In this document: positions 1 through 6,378 of the stretch, piece by piece
Layout of the letters: every line of letters begins with the position of its first letter
Position numbering within the stretch: position 1 is the first letter of the stretch
Origin: an uncultured Lachnospiraceae bacterium
Lineage (GTDB): Bacteria; Bacillota; Clostridia; Lachnospirales; Lachnospiraceae
Assembly (NCBI GenBank): GCA_900554925.1
Contig: USJG01000062.1
Span: 1-12,325 of the forward strand
Direction: 5' to 3'
Length of the DNA: 12,325 nucleotides
Notes under the pieces: generated by a model
Seen by the model: the letters and a program-made list of their open reading frames with translations, nothing else
The model's database searches: none
Told to the model about the DNA's origin: nothing
Translations under genes and position numbers: made by a program

Positions 1-76
1 CGAGGTGCTTCGGGATTATTTACGGTCAGTGTAACAAATGTTTGACAAACCTACATCCTTGATTTTACTGCAAAAT
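1..76. other. No gene recognised; possible tail of an upstream gene
   Basis: All three forward frames hit a stop within the first 60 bases: TAA at 32-34, TGA at 43-45 and TGA at 58-60. If an upstream rightward gene ends here, only about 10 to 19 codons are visible, too few to identify it. No start codon with a ribosome binding site is seen. This stretch separates whatever lies to the left from the terminator of the Fic gene. Confidence 0.3.
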
Positions 77-110
77 AAAAGGATTATGCCACTTCTTACA
101 TAATCCTTTT
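77..110 (-). terminator. Intrinsic terminator of the XRE-Fic gene
   Basis: A perfect 12-bp inverted repeat, AAAAGGATTATG at 77-88 and CATAATCCTTTT at 99-110, encloses a 10-base loop. Read leftward, the stem runs into a T-rich tract (TTTTATTTTG), as an intrinsic terminator should. It lies 24 bases past the stop codon of the leftward Fic gene. The A-rich and T-rich arms would also let it work, more weakly, on rightward transcripts from outside the window. Confidence 0.85.
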
Positions 111-134
111 CGAACCTGTTTATTACTTTTTTTA

Positions 135-1058
135 TTAATCACTTTCAAAATATTTTAACAACATTTTATATTTATCCTGTGAAGCCCTGCATGTCTCCAT
201 CAAATATCCTTTTTCTTCCAGATACTCTTGCAATCCTCTTCTATAAAATTCTTTATCAACATCTTCAATAATAAAAGGAACAATATTGCTTTTTAAACAT
301 TCCTTAAACATAATCAAACGTCCGACTCTCCCGTTTCCATCTTGAAAAGGATGAATTTTTTCAAATTTATAATGGAAATCTACAATATCTTCAAAAGTTA
401 TATTTTCTATCGTTCTATATTCTTTTAATAATAATTTCATAGCAGCAGGAACCTTGGAAGGCGGCGTTGTCTCCACCATATTTCCAACCATATTAGGTCT
501 CTTTTTATAGTCTCCAACCGCAAACCAGTCCAACATACTATCTGTAGTATTACTTTTTAATATGAAATGAATATGCTTGATCAGATCCTCCGATAATTCT
601 TCATCGGCTATTCCTAATACATAATCAAAACATCTGAAATGATTCACGGTTTCAATTATATCATCAATTCTCGCATTTGAATCTCCCGTACCAATGGTAT
701 GTGTTTCATATATGCTGCGAGTCTGCTCTTCTGTTAATCTACTCCCCTCCATATGATTAGAATTGTATGCCAATCTTACTTGTGTTTGATGATATAGTCC
801 ACCTTTTAATTTGATTTCCATTTCCTCTCTCAATTTATACATTAAAGAGTTTTTATCAATTTCTTTTTCCATTGACAAAATTTCACCTGGTTGACAATCT
901 AAAAATTCACAAATACTTTGTATTGTTTTCATAGAAACTTCTTCATTTTTGGAAAGTTTCGCTAAGGTAGCAGATGATATTCCCGTTTGCCTCTGTAATT
1001 CTGTCTTTGAAATCTCAAGTTCTTCTAAAATAAGAAACAATTTTTTATATGATATCAT
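135..1058 (-). CDS. XRE-family HTH / Fic domain fusion (adenylyltransferase)
   Basis: This 307-residue protein joins a Cro/C1-type helix-turn-helix (about residues 3-65) to a Fic domain. The Fic signature is intact at 236-247 (HPFQDGNGRVGR): catalytic His236, metal-binding Asp240, and the Gly-Asn-Gly anion nest with Arg244 and Arg247 for ATP phosphates. An upstream SNHMEG at 100-105 fits the autoinhibitory (S/T)xxxE(G/N) motif, with Glu104 as the inhibitory residue, so the enzyme probably carries its own brake (class II Fic). The GDYKKRPN stretch at 182-189 suits the target-binding flap. Fic proteins usually transfer AMP from ATP to a hydroxyl side chain of a target protein; the target here is unknown. 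An AAGGAG site lies 12 bases before the ATG, a little far. The gene is monocistronic, with its own promoter and terminator, in AT-richer DNA than its neighbours (12 G or C in 60 bases at 361-420), which suggests transfer. Confidence 0.9.
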   Translation of the reverse strand: MISYKKLFLILEELEISKTELQRQTGISSATLAKLSKNEEVSMKTIQSICEFLDCQPGEILSMEKEIDKNSLMYKLREEMEIKLKGGLYHQTQVRLAYNSNHMEGSRLTEEQTRSIYETHTIGTGDSNARIDDIIETVNHFRCFDYVLGIADEELSEDLIKHIHFILKSNTTDSMLDWFAVGDYKKRPNMVGNMVETTPPSKVPAAMKLLLKEYRTIENITFEDIVDFHYKFEKIHPFQDGNGRVGRLIMFKECLKSNIVPFIIEDVDKEFYRRGLQEYLEEKGYLMETCRASQDKYKMLLKYFESD

Positions 1059-1101
1059 ATCTTGACTTATCTCCTTCTAATCTAAATTTAGTATATCATA
1101 T
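1047..1101. promoter_or_regulatory. Candidate operator palindromes of the XRE-Fic gene
   Basis: A perfect 14-bp palindrome (ATATGATATCATAT, 1047-1060) covers the start codon, and a perfect 10-bp palindrome (CTAAATTTAG, 1082-1091) touches the -10 box. The 9-mer ATATCATAT occurs at 1052-1060 and again at 1093-1101, 41 bases apart, about four helical turns. Dimeric XRE proteins bind such sites, and this gene encodes an XRE domain, so autoregulation is a reasonable inference. In AT-rich DNA short palindromes also arise by chance, so this is tentative. Confidence 0.35.
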
Positions 1102-1118
1102 ATTTTTAGTTTTATAAA
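1090..1118 (-). promoter_or_regulatory. Promoter of the XRE-Fic gene
   Basis: Read leftward, TTTATA (1118-1113) and TATACT (1095-1090) are separated by exactly 17 bases and match the vegetative sigma-A consensus at 4/6 and 5/6 positions. The predicted transcript would start near 1083 and reach the AAGGAG ribosome binding site (1076-1071). The region is very AT-rich, so alternative -10 boxes such as TATGAT are possible. Confidence 0.5.
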
Positions 1119-1195
1119 CATTAATTATTTAGTCTTATAAAGATTTATAGAGCAATCACTCCTCATAACGGCACAAATGTTATAGCATGGAATCC

Positions 1196-1231
1196 GCAAT
1201 ATAGCTATTGCTTTTTTCTTTTTGTTTTTTT
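1196..1231 (+). terminator. Weak terminator-like hairpin with long T-rich tract
   Basis: GCAATA (1196-1201) and TATTGC (1206-1211) form a 6-bp stem with a TAGC loop, followed by 20 bases that are nearly all T. The stem is short, but the tract is long. No rightward gene lies upstream in the window, so it may be a relic terminator of a gene once adjacent, or may only be the T-rich spacer of the lipoprotein promoter it overlaps. Confidence 0.3.
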
Positions 1232-1236
1232 ATACT
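1208..1236 (+). promoter_or_regulatory. Promoter of the lipoprotein gene
   Basis: TTGCTT (1208-1213) and TATACT (1231-1236) are 17 bases apart, matching sigma-A at 4/6 and 5/6. The spacer is almost pure T. Transcription would start near 1243 and give a short leader with GAGG (1261-1264) seven bases before the ATG. It likely drives the lipoprotein and the radical SAM gene behind it. Confidence 0.6.
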
Positions 1237-1271
1237 GAATAGCAGGAAAATTAACGAATTGAGGTCTATTT

Positions 1272-1934
1272 ATGTATAAAAGATTATTTTCAATATTTAT
1301 GGTATGTGGTCTGTGTATGATGCTTGCAGCCTGCGGCCCTTCTGACGAGAAGGTACAACAGGCCCAGCAAAAATATACAGAATTGACTGAAATACATAAT
1401 CAGGTGGTGGAGGCGCACAGGAACGTGGAGGATGATTCGCTGGATGAGGCCCTGACAGAGTTAAGGGAACAGATAGCAGCCGTTGAAGATTATAATCTGA
1501 CAGAGATGAAGGATGGGGAAATAGATATTCTGATTCAGATTATGGATACTTTAATTGAGTCCTATGAGGATTTTTTGAAAACGCTGACTGACATAAAGGG
1601 AGAAGAGGACGCAGCTATTCTTGTTCCTATCCCTGTTACTATTGTCAATCAGACAGATTTTTCATTTACGGAGTTAAAATTATATGAAGATGGGGATGTG
1701 GGAATCCATGAGGACGTGCTTGCGGGCTATCTGGATCTTGCGGCCGGAGAAACACTGACGGGTCTGGTAGTACAGCGGAACAGTGAAAATACTCCCTGGG
1801 TTCTTGAACTTAAAGATACCAATGGCGCTGCCTATGAGTTTTACCTTCCGGTGGAGGAATATGAGGAAGAAGGTGTAAAGCTTAAGCTTAGCTATGACGA
1901 AGAGCAGAAGGAAGTTCTCTTAGGGACAGAGTAA
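1272..1934 (+). CDS. Predicted lipoprotein of unknown function
   Basis: This 220-residue protein has a lipoprotein signal peptide: basic start, hydrophobic stretch at 5-19, and lipobox LAAC with the lipidated cysteine at 21. It should be anchored to the outer face of the cytoplasmic membrane. Residues about 25-110 are rich in Glu, Gln and Leu and look like a helical, probably coiled-coil stalk. Residues about 117-218 change character: an Ile/Val-rich strand pattern (PVTIVNQTDFSFTELKLY) and a later AAYEFYLPVE resemble small extracellular beta-sandwich domains in Firmicute lipoproteins, but I recognise no named family. GAGG stands seven bases before the ATG. The gene ends 34 bases before the radical SAM gene, with no terminator between, so the two probably share a transcript. 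I assign no function. Confidence 0.8.
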   Translation: MYKRLFSIFMVCGLCMMLAACGPSDEKVQQAQQKYTELTEIHNQVVEAHRNVEDDSLDEALTELREQIAAVEDYNLTEMKDGEIDILIQIMDTLIESYEDFLKTLTDIKGEEDAAILVPIPVTIVNQTDFSFTELKLYEDGDVGIHEDVLAGYLDLAAGETLTGLVVQRNSENTPWVLELKDTNGAAYEFYLPVEEYEEEGVKLKLSYDEEQKEVLLGTE

Positions 1935-1968
1935 GGAATATTTATAAGGAAGACATGAAAGGGATGCA

Positions 1969-3720
1969 ATGCAATTTTTACTGACCGCAGTTAATGCGAA
2001 ATATATTCATACGAACCCTGCGATTTACAGCCTGAAGGCGTATGCGGGAGAAAAGCTTCAGCCCTATATCGGGCTTGCAGAGTATACCATCAACAACAGG
2101 ATGGAGGAGATTCTGGGAGACCTTTATAAAAGGCGTCCCGATGTAATTGGGTTTTCCTGTTATATCTGGAATTTCGATATGATACGGGAACTGATAAGAG
2201 AAATACCCAAGGTGTTGCCCGGCACGGATATATGGCTGGGAGGACCTGAGGTTTCTTTTGAAGCGGACAAAGTTCTTAAGCAGTTTCCCATGGTCAGGGG
2301 AATCATGGTTGGCGAAGGAGAAGAAACCTTTAAAGACCTGCTTGCCTATTATGTTGGGAACGGAAGAGAGGAGATCGGCAGCAGGTACCATGAGCTTAAA
2401 GATATTCCGGGACTTGTCTTAAGAGAGGGATTTACCGGTGCAAGAACTCTCACCGATATGGACGAGCTGCCTTTTCTCTATGATAATCTGCCGGACTTTG
2501 AACATAAGATCATTTATTATGAAACAAGCAGAGGATGCCCTTTCAGGTGCAGCTATTGTCTGTCATCTATTGATAAGCAGGTGCGCCTGCGCAAGCTTGA
2601 CACCGTAAAAAGGGAGCTTCAGTTTTTTCTTGATAAAAAGGTTCCCCAGGTAAAGCTGATTGACAGGACATTTAACTGCAATCATCATCACGCCATGGAA
2701 ATATGGAAGTATATTAAAGAACATGACAATGGTGTCACAAATTTTCATTTTGAGGTTGCGGCGGACATTATGAATGAGGAGGAGCTTTTGCTGCTTTCAG
2801 AAATGCGGCCGGGGCTTGTACAACTGGAAATCGGTGTACAGACCACAAACTGGAATACCTTAAAAGAGATCAACCGCAGCGCTGACATCAGCCGTATTGC
2901 CAGAATTGTAGATCGTATTCATAACAACAGAAATATCCACGTTCATCTGGATCTGATAGCGGGACTTCCTCTTGAAGGTTATGGGAGCTTTATAAAATCC
3001 TTTAATGATGTGTATGCCATGAAGCCGGAGCAGCTGCAGCTTGGATTTTTAAAGGTTCTTAAAGGAACACAAATCTGGGAAAAAGCAGATGTTTACGGAA
3101 TCGTGTATCAGGAAAGGCCGCCCTATGAGGTACTTTATACGAAATGGATCTCTTATGAGGAAATACTTAAGCTTAAGCAGATTGAGGAAATGGTGGAGCT
3201 GTATTATAACTCTAATCAGTTTACCCATACGCTTCCGGTATTGGAAAAGGCTTTTGTAAATCCTTTTGAAATGTTTGAAAAGCTGGCTGGTTTTTATGAA
3301 GAAAAAGGATATTTTATCAATTCTCCTGCGAGAAGCCATCGTTATCAGGTGCTTCTTTCCTTTGCGCTAAGCATAGTCCCTGAAAAAGAAGAGCTTTTCA
3401 GGGAACTGCTTACCTTTGATTACTATCTTCGGGAAAATGCAAAGAGCCGTCCGGATTTTAGTAAGGATTTAACTTCTTATAAGGAAGCAATATGGGCTTT
3501 TTATCAGAAGGAGGAAAAGGAACCGGAGTTTTTGACAGATTATAAGGAGTATCATGCCAGGCAGACCATGAAGATGACACATATGGAGGTATTTTTTTAT
3601 CCTGTATGGGAAAAGGAACTGGAAAAGGTCTGCGTGCGTGGCGATACACCAGGTTTTGTACTTTTTGACTATTGGCATCGGAGTGCGCTTACCGGCGAGG
3701 CGGATACCAAAAGAATATAA
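1969..3720 (+). CDS. B12-binding domain radical SAM protein (DUF4080 type)
   Basis: This 583-residue protein has an N-terminal Rossmann-like cobalamin-binding domain (about 1-130) with GGPEVSF at 91-97 and VGEGEETF at 114-121, typical of the B12-binding radical SAM class. The radical SAM core follows: CPFRCSYC at 190-197 gives the CX3CX2C cluster ligands Cys190, Cys194 and Cys197, which bind a 4Fe-4S cluster that cleaves S-adenosylmethionine. The long C-terminal part (about 370-580) fits the DUF4080 extension. The base-off histidine motif DxHxxG is not seen, which is common in this class, so binding of B12 itself is not proven. The product is unknown; such enzymes methylate or rearrange unreactive carbons. 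The start is the ATG five bases after AAAGGG. Family assignment is firm, substrate is not. Confidence 0.88.
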   Translation: MQFLLTAVNAKYIHTNPAIYSLKAYAGEKLQPYIGLAEYTINNRMEEILGDLYKRRPDVIGFSCYIWNFDMIRELIREIPKVLPGTDIWLGGPEVSFEADKVLKQFPMVRGIMVGEGEETFKDLLAYYVGNGREEIGSRYHELKDIPGLVLREGFTGARTLTDMDELPFLYDNLPDFEHKIIYYETSRGCPFRCSYCLSSIDKQVRLRKLDTVKRELQFFLDKKVPQVKLIDRTFNCNHHHAMEIWKYIKEHDNGVTNFHFEVAADIMNEEELLLLSEMRPGLVQLEIGVQTTNWNTLKEINRSADISRIARIVDRIHNNRNIHVHLDLIAGLPLEGYGSFIKSFNDVYAMKPEQLQLGFLKVLKGTQIWEKADVYGIVYQERPPYEVLYTKWISYEEILKLKQIEEMVELYYNSNQFTHTLPVLEKAFVNPFEMFEKLAGFYEEKGYFINSPARSHRYQVLLSFALSIVPEKEELFRELLTFDYYLRENAKSRPDFSKDLTSYKEAIWAFYQKEEKEPEFLTDYKEYHARQTMKMTHMEVFFYPVWEKELEKVCVRGDTPGFVLFDYWHRSALTGEADTKRI

Positions 3721-3730
3721 TTCATAAAGG

Positions 3731-3777
3731 AGCCATATATTGTAAAAGATGAAAGATGCGGGATACAATATATGGCT
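3731..3777 (+). promoter_or_regulatory. Perfect 14-bp hairpin enclosing the spmB start codon
   Basis: AGCCATATATTGTA (3731-3744) and TACAATATATGGCT (3764-3777) are exact inverted repeats around a 19-base loop. The spmB ATG (3772-3774) is in the right arm and would be paired. The only strong ribosome binding sequence, AAAGGAG (3726-3732), sits at the foot of the left arm, 39 bases before the ATG. The hairpin could end transcription from the radical SAM gene, although the tract after it (TTAGTTTTATCC) is poor, or control spmB translation. The repeat is certain; its role is inferred. Confidence 0.6.
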
Positions 3778-4299
3778 TTAGTTTTATCCAATATTTCCAA
3801 TATCATTATACCGGTTCTGATTTTTTATATTATCGCCTATGGCATTATGAACAAGACGAATGTTTATGAAGATTTTGTCAAAGGGGCCAGGGATGGGATT
3901 AAGACCGTAGTTGGTATTATGCCCACGCTGGTTGCTTTGATGACAGCGGTGGGGGTGCTTCGGGCATCGGGATTTCTGGATTTCCTCCAAAACCTGGTAA
4001 GGCCCGTAAGCGAAAAAGCAGGTTTTCCGGCAGAGATCGTACCATTGATATTCATAAAAATGTTTTCCTCCTCTGCCGCTACGGGGCTGGTTTTGGATAT
4101 TTTTAAAAATTATGGTACGGATTCTCTGATCGGGCTGATCACTTCCATTATGATGAGCTGCACAGAAACGATTTTTTATACCATGAGCGTATATTTTCTG
4201 GCGGCGAAGGTCACCAAAACAAGATATACGCTTACAGGGGCGCTGCTGTCTACGATCGTAGGAGTGATTGCCAGTGTGGTGCTTGCAGGGATAATGTAA
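3772..4299 (+). CDS. SpmB-like spore maturation membrane protein
   Basis: This 175-residue integral membrane protein belongs to the nucleoside-recognition (Gate) family and looks like SpmB, which is usually about 178 residues. Recognisable stretches are VYEDFVKGARDG (31-42), VLRASGFLDF (62-71) and NYGTDSLIG (113-121). Hydrophobic spans lie at about 4-25, 44-64, 88-110, 118-145 and 152-174. In Bacillus, SpmA and SpmB act together in dehydrating the spore core. No spmA gene is adjacent here: the radical SAM gene precedes it and a chemoreceptor follows. The ATG at 3772 is supported by alignment of the N-terminus with the family, yet it has no good ribosome binding site at normal distance and lies in a hairpin. 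An in-frame ATT at 3739, six bases after AAAGGAG, is a remote alternative start. Confidence 0.8.
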   Translation: MALVLSNISNIIIPVLIFYIIAYGIMNKTNVYEDFVKGARDGIKTVVGIMPTLVALMTAVGVLRASGFLDFLQNLVRPVSEKAGFPAEIVPLIFIKMFSSSAATGLVLDIFKNYGTDSLIGLITSIMMSCTETIFYTMSVYFLAAKVTKTRYTLTGALLSTIVGVIASVVLAGIM

Positions 4300-4354
4300 G
4301 AAGGATGCGTCTTAAGTAAAAAGGCTCAGGCTGGCCGATTATATGTTTTTCCTG

Positions 4355-4383
4355 TGGAAAAAACTGCGCAAAGTTGCTATAAT
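4355..4383 (+). promoter_or_regulatory. Promoter of the chemoreceptor gene
   Basis: A perfect TATAAT (4378-4383), preceded by TG as an extended -10, lies 17 bases after TGGAAA (4355-4360; 4/6 match). It sits 34 bases before the ATG at 4418. Just upstream, GCCGATTAT (4334-4342) resembles the sigma-D flagellar -10 sequence GCCGATAT, but the nearest TAAA (4317-4320) is 13 bases away rather than the usual 14-16. Vegetative expression is well supported; motility control is speculative. Confidence 0.65.
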
Positions 4384-4417
4384 AGCACTATGGTTTCAAA
4401 GGACAGGAGGAACAGAA

Positions 4418-5815
4418 ATGAATGCCAGGAAAATAGTCTATAATATGAGCAGGATGCTTCCTATTGAGGGGAAAGAAAATTCAGAAGAAGTACAAATGCA
4501 GAAGCGTCTGAAAAACGGAAGGACAAAATTTAATCAGATAGTGGAAAGCGTATTATCTTCTGTGATGAAAATCAGCGCACTGGATCTGACCATGCAGCAT
4601 GGCACGGATAAGATGACTGAAATCAAAGCAAAGATCAAAGGAACCTCTGACAGAATGGTTGAAGCCTCAGTTATGGTCAGCGAGAGCATGACGGAAGTGG
4701 TAAGCGCCCATGAGAGCTTTTCTGATAATATCACGCAGGTTTCCGGTGCGGCAATGGAAATCAAAAAGGAGATGGATGTCAACGGCAGGGAGCTTAAGAG
4801 AGTCGTTGAAAAAGCCAATGAAACTATCAAAAATTCAGATGATATGAAGCAGGATATGCAGCAGCTAATGGCGGTTTTGGGCAATATGAATGAGGTGATC
4901 CAGGGAATTAATTCTATTTCAGCGCAGACCAATATGCTGGCGCTTAATGCTTCCATAGAAGCGGCCAGGGCGGGGGAAGCAGGCAAAGGCTTTGCGGTGG
5001 TGGCAGAACAGATCAGAAGCCTGGCTGAGGAAACGAAGCAGCTTACAGCCAATATGGATGGTTTTGTAATGAAAATAGAAGAAGCATCCCAAATGAGCTG
5101 TGAAAGTCTGGATAAGACAGTGGAAGAATTAGGCGAAATGAGGGGAAACCTGACCTGGATCCTTGATAATAACCTTAAAAACGAAACAAATGTTACAGGT
5201 ATCACAGAGTCCATCACAACCATTGCGGCAGCAGGGCAGGAAATTTTTGGCTCTGTTTCCAGCGTACAGGATCAGATGTCCAGACTGCATGAGGAATGCG
5301 TTGTTTTAAATGAATATTCCGATGAGCTTGGGGGAATTGCCGATGCACTTAAGTCCGGCATGGAACCGGTGAAATGTATTGAACAGGAACTGGATGATTC
5401 TGCAAAATTAATGGGAGATATGGTTCATGATGTATTTTATATGCTGGATAGGCAGGTGTTTATAAACACTGTGCAGAATGCGGTTATCGCCCATCAGAAA
5501 TGGCTTAAAACCCTTGAAAACATAGTTAAGAGCAGAGCATACCTTCCTCTTCAGACAGATGATACCAAATGTGCATTCGGGCATTTTTATTACGCGGTAA
5601 AGCCTCAGAATGAAAAGATAGCAGCAGTGTGGGACGGACTTGGAGAAAAGCATCGTCGTTTTCACGGCTTTGGAAAGAGCGTCATTGATGCGGTCAAGTC
5701 TCAGAATTATACCAAAGCTGAGCATGAATTAGCAGAAGCAAGGAAACTTTCTTTAGAGCTGCTTGGTGATTTTGATAAGATTTTAAATGAATTAAAGGTA
5801 TCTGAATCAGCTTGA
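4418..5815 (+). CDS. Soluble methyl-accepting chemotaxis protein with C-terminal CZB domain
   Basis: With the start at 4418 (AGGAGG seven bases upstream, the best site nearby) this is a 465-residue protein. It has no signal peptide, membrane span or HAMP domain, so it should be cytosolic. The conserved receptor tip, which contacts CheA and CheW, is at about 164-208 (QTNMLALNASIEAARAG, then GFAVVAEQIRSLAEE), flanked by long helical arms. The C-terminus is a CZB (chemoreceptor zinc-binding) domain: His359 and Trp362 in HQKWLKTL, Cys385 in CAFGHF, and His412 and His416 in HRRFH give the expected three-His one-Cys zinc site. CZB receptors such as Helicobacter TlpD respond to zinc or to oxidants like hypochlorous acid through the zinc-bound cysteine. 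The aromatic Trp after the Cys motif is replaced (GHFYY rather than GKWL). No other chemotaxis genes are in the window. A terminator follows, so it is probably transcribed alone. Confidence 0.9.
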   Translation: MNARKIVYNMSRMLPIEGKENSEEVQMQKRLKNGRTKFNQIVESVLSSVMKISALDLTMQHGTDKMTEIKAKIKGTSDRMVEASVMVSESMTEVVSAHESFSDNITQVSGAAMEIKKEMDVNGRELKRVVEKANETIKNSDDMKQDMQQLMAVLGNMNEVIQGINSISAQTNMLALNASIEAARAGEAGKGFAVVAEQIRSLAEETKQLTANMDGFVMKIEEASQMSCESLDKTVEELGEMRGNLTWILDNNLKNETNVTGITESITTIAAAGQEIFGSVSSVQDQMSRLHEECVVLNEYSDELGGIADALKSGMEPVKCIEQELDDSAKLMGDMVHDVFYMLDRQVFINTVQNAVIAHQKWLKTLENIVKSRAYLPLQTDDTKCAFGHFYYAVKPQNEKIAAVWDGLGEKHRRFHGFGKSVIDAVKSQNYTKAEHELAEARKLSLELLGDFDKILNELKVSESA

Positions 5816-5839
5816 TTTAATGTACATAGCAATAAAAAG

Positions 5840-5866
5840 CGCTGGCTTTTGAAAGCCGGCGTTTTT
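5840..5866 (+). terminator. Intrinsic terminator of the chemoreceptor gene
   Basis: CGCTGGCTTT (5840-5849) pairs with AAAGCCGGCG (5852-5861), with one G-U pair and a very tight loop that probably opens to four bases, then TTTTT (5862-5866). It begins 25 bases after the chemoreceptor stop codon. The following nuclease gene starts only 16 bases later, so that gene depends on read-through or on a promoter I cannot see. Confidence 0.85.
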
Positions 5867-5881
5867 AATGGAGATTTTTAT

Positions 5882-6346
5882 ATGAATATTACTTTTTCAA
5901 TGGAGATAATAGGGATATTGGCGGCTGCATTGCTTTTGTCATGCCTGATTATATGGAGAATTTTAAGAAAGCGCCCTGGAAAATCAGATGCCTTTGAAGA
6001 TATGGAAGGCCATGAGTTTGAATTTTTCTGCGCTGATCTGCTTAAAAGGAGAGGTTTTGTAGATGTAGAAGTTACCAGGGGCAGCGGAGATTATGGAATT
6101 GATATTCTGGCAGAGAAGGATGGGGTGACTTATGCCATTCAATGCAAACGCTACGGGACGCCGGTAGGCGTCAAAGCCATCCAGGAGGCCTATGCGGGCA
6201 GGGATTATTACGACAGGATGGTGGGAGCAGTAATGACAAATCAATATTTTACCTCCCCTGCGGTGGAAGCCGCAGGGAAGCTTAAAATTCTTCTTTGGGA
6301 TGGTGGATATATTGAGGAAATGATAGCTGAAGAAAAACATAAATAG
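5882..6346 (+). CDS. Membrane-anchored Mrr-type restriction endonuclease-like protein
   Basis: This 154-residue protein has one N-terminal membrane span (about 6-27), a basic stop-transfer stretch (RILRKRPGK) and a cytosolic Mrr-catalytic domain from about 40 to the end. The nuclease core looks intact: Glu45 and Glu47 in the first helix, GSGDYGIDI at 67-75 with Asp74, and the QCK motif at 87-89 with Lys89, a D-(12)-QxK spacing normal for this PD-(D/E)xK subfamily. Mrr-type domains cut DNA, often modified DNA; many small stand-alone members have no known target. No methyltransferase or DNA-recognition domain is adjacent. I chose the ATG at 5882, eight bases after TGGAG. A longer frame from a TTG at 5849 would start inside the preceding terminator stem. 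The gene converges with the leftward metallopeptidase, 32 bases away. Confidence 0.82.
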   Translation: MNITFSMEIIGILAAALLLSCLIIWRILRKRPGKSDAFEDMEGHEFEFFCADLLKRRGFVDVEVTRGSGDYGIDILAEKDGVTYAIQCKRYGTPVGVKAIQEAYAGRDYYDRMVGAVMTNQYFTSPAVEAAGKLKILLWDGGYIEEMIAEEKHK

Positions 6347-6378
6347 TCAAAATATACACCATGATGGGTAAAATATGA

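Noticed and set aside
135..1271. A Fic-type toxin-antitoxin pair
   Set aside because: No small antitoxin gene flanks the Fic gene; the inhibitory motif is inside the same protein.
3734..3769. A sporulation sigma-E promoter at the spmB start (GATACAAT with CATATAT upstream)
   Set aside because: The -10 resembles the consensus, but the spacer is about 20 bases rather than 14-15, and the start would fall after the ATG.
4343..4417. Earlier ATG extending the chemoreceptor by 25 residues
   Set aside because: No ribosome binding site, and the TATAAT promoter at 4378-4383 lies within the extension; the ATG at 4418 has AGGAGG seven bases upstream.
4534..5223. A 229-codon open frame on the minus strand opposite the chemoreceptor
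   Set aside because: It mirrors the coding frame of a well-supported receptor, has low-complexity Ser/Leu/Ile composition, and has no recognisable domain.
5849..5881. TTG start extending the Mrr-type nuclease by 11 residues
   Set aside because: It would begin inside the terminator stem, and the ATG at 5882 has a well-placed TGGAG.
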